NCBI GenBank assembly: GCA_007922225.1
Contig: ML679969.1
Location: 13,947,999 to 14,011,998, forward strand
Direction of reading: 5' to 3'
DNA length: 64,000 bases
Source of the DNA: Emydura subglobosa
Taxonomy: Eukaryota > Chordata > Testudines > Chelidae
The position numbers and the translations under genes were made by a program. This document shows, piece after piece, positions 45,209 through 54,120 of the stretch; the stretch's first letter is position 1; every line of letters begins with the position of its first letter. Below the pieces are notes generated by a model. That model was given only the letters and a program-made list of their open reading frames with translations, did not search any database and had not been told where the DNA came from.

Positions 45209-45400
45209 ATGCTGACATGTGGGGGGGGGACAGCCAACTCTCTGGCCAAACCCCATCCACTTGGGGGGAGGATTAACAGAGCCCCCAAATGAGGGGGGGG
45301 GGGAAGGGCACACTTTACTGGGGCCTGGAGGTCCTGGGGGGCCCAGCTCAGGCTGCAACCCCCATGGGTATGTGTGTGGGAGGGGGCCCATGTTACAAGT
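45209..45400 (+). repeat. G-rich tract with several long G-runs
   Basis: It has G9 at 45221-45229, G6 near 45263, G11 at 45293-45303, then further G4-G6 runs (TGGGGGGCCC, GGGAGGGGGCCC). The plus strand has enough closely spaced G-runs to form several G-quadruplexes. Open frames of 70-137 codons here are made of Gly and Pro repeats and are artefacts of composition. Confidence 0.75.
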
Positions 45401-45583
45401 TTGTACTGGGCCTGAAAAAAATTATGCTTGGGCCCTGGGAGGATATAGTTGTCCTGAAGAGCACACTCTCCACTGGGTCACAGATTGACAATCCAGATTA
45501 GCCATACAGAAACTAAGGGAAAGATTTGTACCTCGTTAATCTCCTGTGCCCCCACATCGAGTGAGTTATAGTCTTACCCTATG
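45401..45583. other. Non-coding sequence
   Basis: No feature is recognised. Confidence 0.45.
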
Positions 45584-45919
45584 TTATCCTGTACCTAGGG
45601 GATGTTCATCCTTGTGGATGTCACCTCCCTCCCTCAGCTTTTGTGACGGGGTCTGGAAGACATCCTTCAGTTTGCCTAGAGTCTTAACAGGAGCTGTCTG
45701 ATGGATTGTGGCTGACTCAGTGCGTTCTCCAGCCACGCTATCCATGTCCCAGCTCAGCAGCACCCACTTTTCAGGCCCAGCAGAGCCACCCCAGCGCAGG
45801 AGAGATCCCAGCTGCTTTGCGCACAGACTGCTCCTGGGAGAGATTTTCCATAGCCAAAGAGCAGGTCCAGTGAGCACGTGGTTGCCGTTGGGCAGGGTTC
45901 CTTTTCCCTGAACTCCCAT
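45584..45919 (-). other. GC-richer segment with an open minus-strand frame, unassigned
   Basis: A minus-strand frame of 111 codons runs across a segment richer in GC than its flanks. On the plus strand a shorter frame (45708-45911) overlaps it. The translation contains no domain I recognise. It may be a fragment of an old retroelement or of an unknown repeat. No start context, splice site or neighbour supports a gene, so none is claimed. Confidence 0.25.
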
Positions 45920-46510
45920 TGGACCTCACAGCTTCTAAGTCCTGTTAGTGTTTGAGCCTCAAGAGAAAAACAAAGTATTTGGATTGTTAGTATTTACAAA
46001 GGATACATTTCTCTAAAATAAGAGGAATTGTGTATCCTTTCCTTCCAGCAGATACATACGTACACCAGGATTTTCCCACTGTTCCTTTTGTTTAGTCTGG
46101 ACCACATTTGATTTAAGTCTTTCTTATTCCTCCAAAGCTCTGTAGGCAGAAGACCCCTCCAAAGGAGCCAAAAATTACTAAATAACATCCTTAAATGAAT
46201 AAGTTCCTGTCTTTCCTGAGGGCAGACCATCACTAATTGTACCAGGTAGCCTGCTGAGTGACCCAAATGGAAAGCAGAAGCTCCAAGTGGACCAAATAGA
46301 AATTTACAAGGCAATTTTAATGGAGATAGCAAAATCCCTTAAAATATTTCACATATAATAATGTATTCTTCAAATATCTAATTTAACTTTTGAGATAGCC
46401 ATGGGAATTATGGCTCTTTCCCCAAAGTGCACTCTTTCTAGTTCTTTATCCTGGTGTATCTATCACAGGGGCTGTTTCAAATAAATCTATTTGTCCTTTT
46501 CATTTATAAC
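45920..46510. other. Non-coding sequence, no gene recognised
   Basis: The 112-codon minus-strand frame (45994-46332) has no known domain. Nothing else is assigned. Confidence 0.5.
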
Positions 46511-46591
46511 CCTGCAGTCCTGCTCCTGCAAAGCCTTACTTAACTTTAAGCACATGTATGCATGCATAAATCTTTGCTGTATTGGGGCCAG
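46511..46591. repeat. Palindrome fragment, GCAAAG..TTAACTTTAAGCACATG type
   Basis: CTGCAGTCCTGCTCCTGCAA, then AGCCTTACTTAACTTTAAGC, then ACATGTATGCATGCATAAAT, then CTTTGCTGTATTGGGGCC. The arms partly complement each other around ATGTATGCATGCATA. It is a compact relative of the palindrome at 23238. Confidence 0.5.
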
Positions 46592-46669
46592 ACTATTATA
46601 CATCTTTAAAGCGCTTTAGAAAAATTCCCTAATTAAGCTGCCCCGCTCCCCATGTGAACGAGGTTAATA

Positions 46670-46870
46670 TTAGAGCTAGTCAGGAATGTTTTAATGAAAC
46701 TTTTTTAATCTGAGTAAAATGCTGATTTGTCAAAACTAAAAAGGTTTTTGCAAGAAAAGGTTGGTTTTAATGAATTTCTTGACTCAAAAAAATTGAGGAA
46801 AAAAGTTTCAAAATTATTGAAACATTTCATTTAGATCTCTTCTAAATTAAAATACTTTGTCCATCTCTCA
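46670..46870. repeat. AT-rich interspersed repeat opening TAGAGCTAG
   Basis: TAGAGCTAGTCAGGAATGTT, then AAAATGCTGATTTGTCAAAA, then TTTTTGCAAGAAAAGGTTGG, then TGAATTTCTTGACTC. It shares these phrases in the same order with 28825-29228 and its opening with 2900. Confidence 0.55.
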
Positions 46871-46881
46871 TGCCTTCTTTT

Positions 46882-47072
46882 CAAGAACCTCAAGTTAGTT
46901 TACAAGCATTACATATTCATCCACAATACCCCTGCAAAGTAGGAATGTATTATCATCCAACCCTTAAAGAGAGGGAACCTGAGACATGGGCAGGGTATAG
47001 GGTTTGTCCTAGTTCTCCAAAGACATCTGTGGCACAGCCAAGGAAAGAATCTGGATCACCTGATGCCCAGGG
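46882..47072 (-). mobile_element. MIR-type SINE, reverse orientation
   Basis: TTTACAAGCATTACATATTC, then AATACCCCTGCAAAGTAGGA, then GAGGGAACCTGAGACATGGG, then CTGTGGCACAGCCAAGGAA, then GATCACCTGATGCCC. This is the reverse complement of a MIR-type element, 3' end first. Directly after it (47073-47140) GGCCAGATTTTTAAAAATAT and GTTAGGTGCCCAGGGACTTT are a fragment of the palindrome class. Confidence 0.6.
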
Positions 47073-47140
47073 CCAGATTTTTAAAAATATTGAAATCAGA
47101 GAGAGTTAGGTGCCCAGGGACTTTTGAGAATCCCACTAGA

Positions 47141-47392
47141 TGACGATCTGCTTCTTAAAGAGCTAAAATACCTTAAAAATATGGTCCCAACTCATGTGTT
47201 TTACCCCAAAGAATATCCTTCCTCTCTAGTGCAGGTTTTTAAACACAGTGGACCAATATATCTCTCAGTTACATACGTATCACCACCATGGATGGGTGTA
47301 AATTAATGTGGTTTCTCTTATCTTCATTATTATTATGATTCCTTTTTTTCTAAAAAGAATATCAAATATCCTCTTACTCTAACTTTAGACAT
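47141..47392. other. Non-coding sequence
   Basis: No feature is recognised. Confidence 0.45.
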
Positions 47393-47562
47393 ATAGAATT
47401 AGAGATGATGGAGCAGACCTGTTAGGACCTCTATTGTCACCCAGCCAATGACAGATTGCCTCTACAATATATGCAGTAGTTTTTATTCAATGTAATTTTT
47501 AAATGTACAAGTAGTGCTTTTCTGCTCCCCTTAGAGTGCAATTCCACTGTCTACTAAAAGAG
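47393..47562 (-). mobile_element. CR1 LINE fragment, diverged
   Basis: TAGAATTAGAGATGATGGAG, then CAGACCTGTTAGGACC, then CCAGCCAATGACAGATTGC, then TTTTTAAATGTACAAGTAGT, then TTAGAGTGCAATTCCACTGT. The order agrees with the 3' part of a CR1 on the minus strand, of the same general type as 44326, but it has diverged further. Confidence 0.55.
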
Positions 47563-47639
47563 AAACTATCTATCTATCTGAGTACTTCTGTGGCCTTTAT
47601 CGCCATAGTATCTGTGCATGTCTAGAGTATTTATGGATT

Positions 47640-47850
47640 TATTCTCATAGCCCTGTGGTGAGGCAGGGAACTATTATGCACATTTTATCAATATGGAACT
47701 GATGGGCAAGTCACTACATTTCTCTATATCTCCATTTCCTTATTAAAGTAGATGTAGGGCTAAATCATCCATGTCTGTGCAGTGCTTTGAGATCCTTGGA
47801 TGGAATGCACTATATAAGTGCAGAACATTTATTTATTATTGTTTATTAAC
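47640..47850 (+). mobile_element. MIR-type SINE, 3' part
   Basis: GATGGGCAAGTCACTACATT, then TCTATATCTCCATTTCCTTA, then GTGCAGTGCTTTGAGATCCT, then GGATGGAATGCACTATATAA, ending in TTTATTTATTATTG. This is the core and 3' end of a MIR-type SINE. Confidence 0.65.
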
Positions 47851-48188
47851 TCACCAAAGGAGAAGTTTAAGGAGTTAGGTGTGGTGAGGAAACCACAAAG
47901 TCTGGTTGACTTGGAAATACTGTTCTCATTATTTCATTAAAAATAATGAAACTAAGAGGAGAGGGAAGATTAGATGGTCCAGTAGCGATGTGGTCCAGTG
48001 TAACGAACTCGAGGCCTGAAAAATCGACATTTCTGAACAGCTAGTGAATTGAATTTTGACTAAACTCATGCGTGTTCTACTAGATTGCTGTGCTGTTGAA
48101 TGATTGTTTTAATTCAATAGAGGTAACTTTTGTAACCTAGCAGCAATAGAATTTGCTACATTTTTGCTAGCAAAAAATCAATGTGTCT
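47851..48188. other. Non-coding sequence, no gene recognised
   Basis: AT-rich DNA up to the hAT target duplication. Nothing is recognised. Confidence 0.5.
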
Positions 48189-48196
48189 TGTTAGAT

Positions 48197-48714
48197 CAGT
48201 GGTTCCCAAAAGTGGCCCACGGGGGCTTTCAAAGTGGCCTGCGGCTCCCCTCCTACTGGCTGCAGAAGGGAGCCACTGCCTAAGGACCCAGGCGGAACGC
48301 GTTTCCGTGGGGCTAAAAAACCGGTGCAGGTTCCTTGCTGCAGCCAAGGGGCAGAAGATCAGAGCTCCCCTCTTCCTGGCTGTAGCAGGGAGCACGGCAA
48401 AGCACTCTGCCTGGGTCCCTAGGTGCTGGGATCCCTGCTGGAGCCAGAGGGAGGGCAGCACTGATCCTCCATCCCCCTGTCTGCAGAAGGGAGCCACTGC
48501 CTAGGGACCCAGGTGGAGTGCACAGGGATACAGGACGCGTGCGATTTCCCTGCTGCAGTCAGGGAGACAGGAGATCAGCGAAGAGGCAGCCTCCTCGCTG
48601 AACTCCTTCCATCTGGCTGCAGTGGGAGGGGGCCTTCTGACAGAGACTAGTGGCCCTTCACGGTTAGAAAAATGATATCTGTGGCCCTCGAGACAAAAAG
48701 ATTGGGAATCACTG
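48197..48714. mobile_element. Non-autonomous hAT transposon with intact target duplication
   Basis: A 518-bp element opens CAGTGGTTCCCAA and closes TTGGGAATCACTG, giving hAT terminal inverted repeats with one mismatch over 13 bases. It is flanked by a perfect 8-bp target duplication, TGTTAGAT (48189-48196 and 48715-48722). Subterminal GTGGCCC on the left and GTGGCCCTCGAG on the right add to the symmetry. The interior is GC-rich and contains a direct repeat: GCTGCAGAAGGGAGCCACTG near 48260 recurs near 48481, followed by CCTA.GGACCCAGG.GGA in both. There is no transposase. The frames of about 110 codons inside it (48156-48504) are by-products of composition. Confidence 0.9.
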
Positions 48715-48722
48715 TGTTAGAT

Positions 48723-48844
48723 AGTCTTTTCGTGCTTAATTATGCTCAATTTGACTTTCTGAGCTGAGCAACAAAGCAAATTCTCAGCTTTTTCCTCATG
48801 GACTTCATTTTCTGTAAGATTATATGTAATTAGGAAATGAAGGA
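48723..48844. other. Non-coding sequence
   Basis: A short AT-rich stretch between the hAT and a MIR. Nothing is recognised. Confidence 0.4.
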
Positions 48845-49095
48845 ATTTCTGAAAAATTAAGTGAGGCAGTTAGATCACGGGACTGGAGGTCAGAACGCTG
48901 GGGTCTACTATTTCCGACTTTGACATTGACTTACTGTGTACATCATTTCACCTCTTTATGCCTTAGTTTAGCCATCTGTGAAGGGCTTATAATAACTTTT
49001 ATCTATCAGTGACACTGTGATGCTTTAATTAATTCTTTTAAAGCACTCTGAGATCCTGGATGAAAACTTCTGTTGTAAATGTAAAATATTAATGT
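48845..49095 (+). mobile_element. MIR-type SINE, nearly full length
   Basis: CAGTTAGATCACGGGACTGG, then AGGTCAGAACGCTGGGGTCT, then CTTTGACATTGACTTACTG, then ATTTCACCTCTTTATGCC, then AGTTTAGCCATCTGTGAAGG, then AAGCACTCTGAGATCCTGGA. This shows the tRNA-like head, the core and the 3' end in order, which makes it the most complete MIR-type copy in the window. Confidence 0.75.
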
Positions 49096-49703
49096 TGATT
49101 CCCTAAATCATTTGGGGTGTTGTTTACTCACTGACATCAATGGAGAGGGCATAAACTGTATGGTCCATGACTTTTCTCTGACCAGACTGCTAACACTGAG
49201 AGCTAAATAAAACAAGTCTGTCATATTATAGAGGAAAACTCTGCTCTGTGTTACAGATCTCTGAACTTCAGAGTAGATTGTGGTCACAAATTCTGCACTT
49301 ATTTTTCATGCAGAATGGAAGTTTATCATGCAAAATATTCAGTAAAAAAGTACATTGTGGATGCCTGCTTCAAGAAGCCTGCAGTCTTGATATGCATGAA
49401 AAAGTTTTCTTTTTCCTAAACTTTAAATATACTTTGCTTGTGGTGCATATGAAATCCTTCCAATGCTTCCCCATCCCCACCACCTCCAAAAGTGGAATTC
49501 TTGAATTGCAAAGAAACATTGTTAGAACTGGGGGGAAAAAATTATGGCAAAGAGTTTATTCACTGAAAAAATGCAGTTTTGGTCGACCCAAATCTATTTA
49601 TGAATTTATGTCGTGTGCAGAATAGTTCAACCAAACTGAAAAATTGAAATGTTTCATTACTATAGAAACTAATATTTTTTTGCCATTAGCAAAATATTTT
49701 GAT
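49096..49703. other. Non-coding sequence, no gene recognised
   Basis: A 125-codon plus-strand frame (49248-49625) has no recognisable domain and sits in AT-rich DNA, so it is treated as chance. The 49600-49700 part has AT-rich phrases resembling the TAGAGCT-type repeats. Confidence 0.5.
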
Positions 49704-49715
49704 GGGGGGGGGGGG
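49704..49715. repeat. G12 homopolymer
   Basis: Twelve G in a row, directly before the tRNA-like element. Confidence 0.9.
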
Positions 49716-49765
49716 CACAGTCACAAAACAGCAGGAGGAGGTGCTGATGCCCTCCTTATAATTTT

Positions 49766-50024
49766 TAGCCCAGTGGTTAGAGCACTCGTGGGATGTGGGA
49801 GATTGGTTCAATGATCTGTAGTGCCTAAAGGGTGGAGAAGGAATTTGAAATTGGATCTATCTCCCTCATTGCAAGACAGGGCCACTAAGCTATGGGCGAT
49901 TCTAATGTGGTCTCTCTCAATCTCTCCTGTTGAAGCAGTTCACTTTGTATAAATGCTTAAATAGTCATTGGAGGAGGGACTTGAACCTGGGTTTCTCATC
50001 TCCTAGGTGAGTGCACAAATCCTT
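49766..50024 (+). mobile_element. tRNA-derived element with inverted tRNA-like arms, copy 2
   Basis: The left arm has an A box TAGCCCAGTGG (49766-49776) and a B box GGTTCAATGAT (49805-49815). The body shares CTATGGGCGATTCT, TGTTGAAGCAGTTCAC and TGTATAAATGCTTAAATA with the copy at 9827. The right end (49977-50024) is a second tRNA-like arm in the opposite direction: read on the minus strand it gives GTGCACTCACCTAGG and then GGTTCAAGTCC, an almost perfect B box. The element therefore has two head-out tRNA-like ends. This is unusual for a SINE and fits a palindromic, MITE-like build. Confidence 0.65.
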
Positions 50025-52185
50025 AGTCATTTATTCATTCTCATTCATAGTGGCAATTCATAGTGATGTATAATGACAATGAAACATCACTGTTCAAAAC
50101 CCTTCTTCACATCAGGCAAAGGAGGGAACTGAAGCTAGGTCTCTGACTTTTGGTTTACTGGAAACAAAGAAAGAATCCATTTCAACATGAAACAAAACTT
50201 TTTTTCTGATCTTTCGGAATTGCTAGCAAACCGAAAAATCTATTATTCGTCCGGTACTATAAATTATTTTGGTGGGTGGGTGGGTTGGTTTGTTACTAAA
50301 AACTAAAACAGATTTGTATTTTGAAATAAAATAGATACCACATTTGGAAGTGCAATAGGAAAACACAGAAGCAAATACATGCATTGTGGAGACTCTGTAG
50401 GTCTGATTAAAAGTGCAAATTAGATTTAGATTTCCTGACTATCTAACAGCAGCTAGGCATTTTTTTGTCCTTTGTGCATGAACACTTCCATTAAAATTTA
50501 CAAAGGGTTTGAACTGGATTAGACTCCCACCGTCACTTTGAAATAGCAAAATACAACTTGGCTGACAGGGGCTATTTAGAAACCTTTTGCAAAAATTATC
50601 TGCAGAAACGCTAGCACTCAACAGTTACAAAATGTCTGCTCTTGTCTTGCCCTCTTTGCCAAGTTCTCCTTTTGTCTTGCCAGAAGGAGGATAAATTATC
50701 CGACTTGCAGAGATAAACCACAGTGAGGTGAGATTACTGGAGCTGGATTCTAGAACTCCCAACACTCCATCCTCTTACACTGCTGTGTCTGTGCCAGCTT
50801 TGGTTTTGTGTTGGTCTTAAGCCCTGTTTTGGGCCACATCAATCAGTCACTTCATGAATAAACTCCCAGATTTATTTGGCTTTCCACCCACTCCTAAAAC
50901 ATGCAGTTTATGTTAAGATTCAAAATATCTAATTTGCAATATATGTATGGATACAGCAAAATATTGTATTGACGTAGTGCAAGGAATTGTCTGAGCAAAA
51001 AAAAAAGGCATACACAGTGCATTGCTTTGAAATGCCTGAAATGTGTTGGGGTGTACATAGAACTGTTACCATACACACTGTACCATAAATGCTTTATGAC
51101 CTGACATATTGTGGTTATGCTAAACTTTAGCTAAGGATTGGGCTAAGGGCAAGAACACAAATGAAACACTGTTTCACATTTACAATCTTGATATTCTTTT
51201 ACAGAGTATATCTACAAGAATGTTCGATTTAAAGGGAAGGGGAAACCAAAAGACGTTTCCCTCCAATAAAAGGGCTGGCAGGAATTTCCATCCTCAGGAT
51301 AAGTCCTTCCAAAGAACCTATAGAAATATGACCTAGCTGAAGGAGGAGAAGAGAAAAGTATTCTTCCAGTAGGACAGAAACAGCCTCTATTAATTTTCAT
51401 TATGGCGCCTAGATATTACTTGGATTTGTGATTAGGAATATCTGTGGATGCATCCAAACCGGAGCTATAGGAGAGAATGAATTCTTTGCCTTCATTTTAT
51501 TCCAAAGTATTGTTACTAGGGATACTGATATTGTTATGGATCTCCATGTTTTTTCACTGAAAGGAACCCAGCTGATGTCAATGACAGCGGGGCAAATCTG
51601 CTGAGAGCCGATGACAGACAGATACAAGGGGCTGTTGAGCTGGGTGAGAGTCTGGCTTTGCATTTAGTATCTAAAACCTGGTATTTAAATAATTTGATAA
51701 CAGGTAACACCTATAGAGAGATGGCCTTGCAAGCGAGAGGGTGGGCTGAATTGGAAGGATGGAGTTCTGAGAAGAGGGGAGAGGGCAGGAAACCTCTATT
51801 CAATCAAATATTTTTTTCTGGGTTCAGTCTGCCTGGCTTTGCACCTTTGGGGCCTGGGGTCTAAATGAACCCAAAGTAAAACTCAGGCAGAATGATTTAG
51901 GCACACCTAGTTTTGCAGTGGACATCTGTTTAATGTATTTGTTTATTTTTAGATACATCGAGTGGCACGCAAGCTAGGCTGTGAAGTCCCGTGATCTTAC
52001 CACTGCTAGTCTCATCCTCCATCCCTATGCCCTCTGCTTGTTACACCCACTCTCTGTGCCTAGGCTTGAAAACAGGTCCCAATTTTGCAGTGAGCTCAGT
52101 GCAGGTGCACATACCCTCTCTGGGTGGGGGCTGGGGGGATCTGCCTATAAGAGACCCGTTGCAGGTTCAGGGGCTTAGATTCTAA
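50025..52185. other. Non-coding sequence, no gene recognised
   Basis: About 2.2 kb. A short GGTGGGTGGGTGGGTTGG tract (50271-50288) could form a G-quadruplex. An A-run lies at about 50998-51007. Frames of 60-84 codons have no domain. No repeat family is recognised. Confidence 0.55.
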
Positions 52186-52462
52186 GGCCCAGATTTTTAA
52201 AGGTGTTTAGGTGATGCTCCACTCAGAATGACCTAGGAGAGTAAGTCCCAAGGAGACAAAATTGCTAACAGACTTTGGTCCAATCCAAGGTGTTACCTCA
52301 TCCACCTTGTCTCTCTCATCTCCTGGGACCAACTTGGCTACAACAGCACTGCATTCAAAAGTGCCTAAGTCATTTTTGAAAATGAAACTTAGCTGTCTAT
52401 GTCACTTAGGCCTTCCTATGCTGAGCAGAGCAAAGCCTTGAATACCTTTAAAAATCGGAGCC
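52186..52462. repeat. Element with inverted GGCCCAGATTTTTAAAGG ends
   Basis: The left end GGCCCAGATTTTTAAAGGTG is followed by TTTAGGTG. The right end, read on the minus strand, is GGCTCCGATTTTTAAAGGTA. Inner CCTAAGTCATTTTTGAAAAT is also characteristic. It is a longer relative of 42519. It could be a small DNA element, but no target duplication was found. Confidence 0.6.
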
Positions 52463-52479
52463 AAAATTCTTCTGGGCAG

Positions 52480-52590
52480 AGACTGTATCTTCCTGTGTGT
52501 CTGAGAACTGCTCAGAACAGAGAGTCCTCATTCTGACTGGGGCAGGGGGGGTCTTTGGGTGCTATCATTATACAAATTATGAATAATAAA
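52480..52590 (+). mobile_element. L2/MIR-type 3' tail
   Basis: GGGCAGAGACTGTATCTTCC, then TGTGTGTCTGAGAACTGCTC, then GGGTGCTATCATTATACAAA, then TTATGAATAATAA. The same tail ends the SINE at 28542. This is a truncated copy. Confidence 0.55.
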
Positions 52591-53839
52591 AAAAAACAAC
52601 CACCTCATAAATCACCCCTAGCACTTTCCTTTAACAAAACCTTTCAGCAAAGTCAGGCTGAGTTAAAAGTTTGTAACAAAACACGAAACCAAGAGACTTT
52701 CATGTTTCAAAACACAATCATTTTACAGCTCTGTTAGGGAATCTTTGGCATGCTCAGCATGAAGGTAGGATATTATTTATTAAGCTACCTAAAAGGAGGA
52801 TTTCAGGGGGTTATAACGAGCTCCAGTTGCAAAGATTTGTTATGCCTACCTAATCCGGAAATCTGAAGAATACAGTAAAATATTGCCACATGTAACTGTG
52901 TCATTTGAAATAGCCTGGGTAAAATCAACACATTTTAAAAATTCCTCAGGGAGTCAAAACTACACTGGTACCAATGTGTCCTTTTCATGAGATCTTATAG
53001 CTCCCTATAGGGACCAAAGTACACCACACCTCATCTGCTTTTTCAGTCTGAATTTTGCTGGCTTTGTCGTGTGATGCTTGGACTGACTTGCTTTTTGCAT
53101 GTTAAAAATGGTGGCAGAACAATTAAGTACATGTCTTGCAATGCTTCCCTGTGTAATTCTAAAAACATCTTTCAACTTGTAAAATCAAACACCTTTGTGC
53201 ATTGTTTGGACAATGTGCTTTATAGATGTAGCAGATGTGCATAACTTGACTCAGGAATTCATGTCTTCAGCAAGCTCTACCTGATTTCTGTGCCAGAAAG
53301 ATGTGTAAACTGGAATCTAAGACTCAGTCCTTTCAGCTTCTGTCTGACAGGACACACTGAACAATCCATGGTGCCTGAGCGGCTGCCCCTCTCTGCAATC
53401 TATATGGCTAGTGTTTACTTACATTTTAGACATGAATAATGCAAATCCCTTCAATTTCTGGCTACGGAATGAATGAATAAATAAATACTGTGCTATTGTG
53501 GAACTTCCAAAGCTTGGACAAAATTCTCTTCGCTGATCTACATAGTGCATAGGACCAGGTGAATGTCTCAGAAAGCCTTTTGCATGCACATTTTTTGTGA
53601 ATTTTTAAATGGCCATTGGCAGTAATTGCACTCACACACACTCTGGGTTCATCTGTCACAAAAACCACCAGTGAAAAGCTTTACTAGAATAGCTACTCAC
53701 AGGAAACAAATTTCAATTCTGAATATAGTTGAATTGTGAATAGCCAATTTTCCATTCAAATATGCAATTTGAAATTCTCATAACTAGTTAAACAAGCGGT
53801 CCAAACAGGAAACGGAGAAGTCTAACAGGAGATGTGTAA
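52591..53839. other. Non-coding sequence, no gene recognised
   Basis: About 1.25 kb of AT-rich DNA. Nothing is supported. Confidence 0.55.
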
Positions 53840-54120
53840 CTATTACTTATTATTTGTATTATCATAGTACCTGGGAGCCCTAGTCACAGACCAGGACCAC
53901 ATTGTGCTAGGCACTGTACAAACACAGAAGAAAAAGACGTCCCTGCCTCAAGGCACTTACAATCTACATAAAAGGCAAGAGATGACCAATGGATAAAGAC
54001 AAGTAGGGGAGTGCAAGAAACTAGTGATACACTATTGGTCAGCCTGATAGGCAGTAGTGTCAGCACCCCAACAGCTGAACCATTGTCAAGCTTTTTGTAG
54101 GCCAAAGGAAAGTTTTAAGA
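53840..54120. mobile_element. Ancient interspersed repeat, best-preserved copy
   Basis: ACCTGGGAGCCCTAGTCACA, then GACCAGGACCACATTGTGCT, then AGGCACTGTACAAACACAGA, then CCCTGCCTCAAGGCACTTAC, then TTGGTCAGCCTGATAGGCAG, then GAACCATTGTCAAGCTTTTT. I recognise the order from reptile genomes. Partial relatives lie at 16885 and 17755. Its class (L2- or L3-like LINE end, or SINE) is not certain. Confidence 0.6.

Noticed and set aside
44978..45391. 137-codon minus-strand frame rich in Pro and Gly
   Set aside because: Its composition is produced by the G-run cluster at 45209-45400.
48156..48504. Frames of 107 and 113 codons on opposite strands
   Set aside because: They lie almost wholly inside the GC-rich hAT element and show no transposase similarity.
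49248..49625. 125-codon plus-strand frame
   Set aside because: AT-rich DNA, no domain, and no splice or promoter context.
49766..49840. Possible tRNA gene
   Set aside because: A and B boxes are present, but no cloverleaf with acceptor pairing could be drawn, and the sequence continues into a body shared with 9827.
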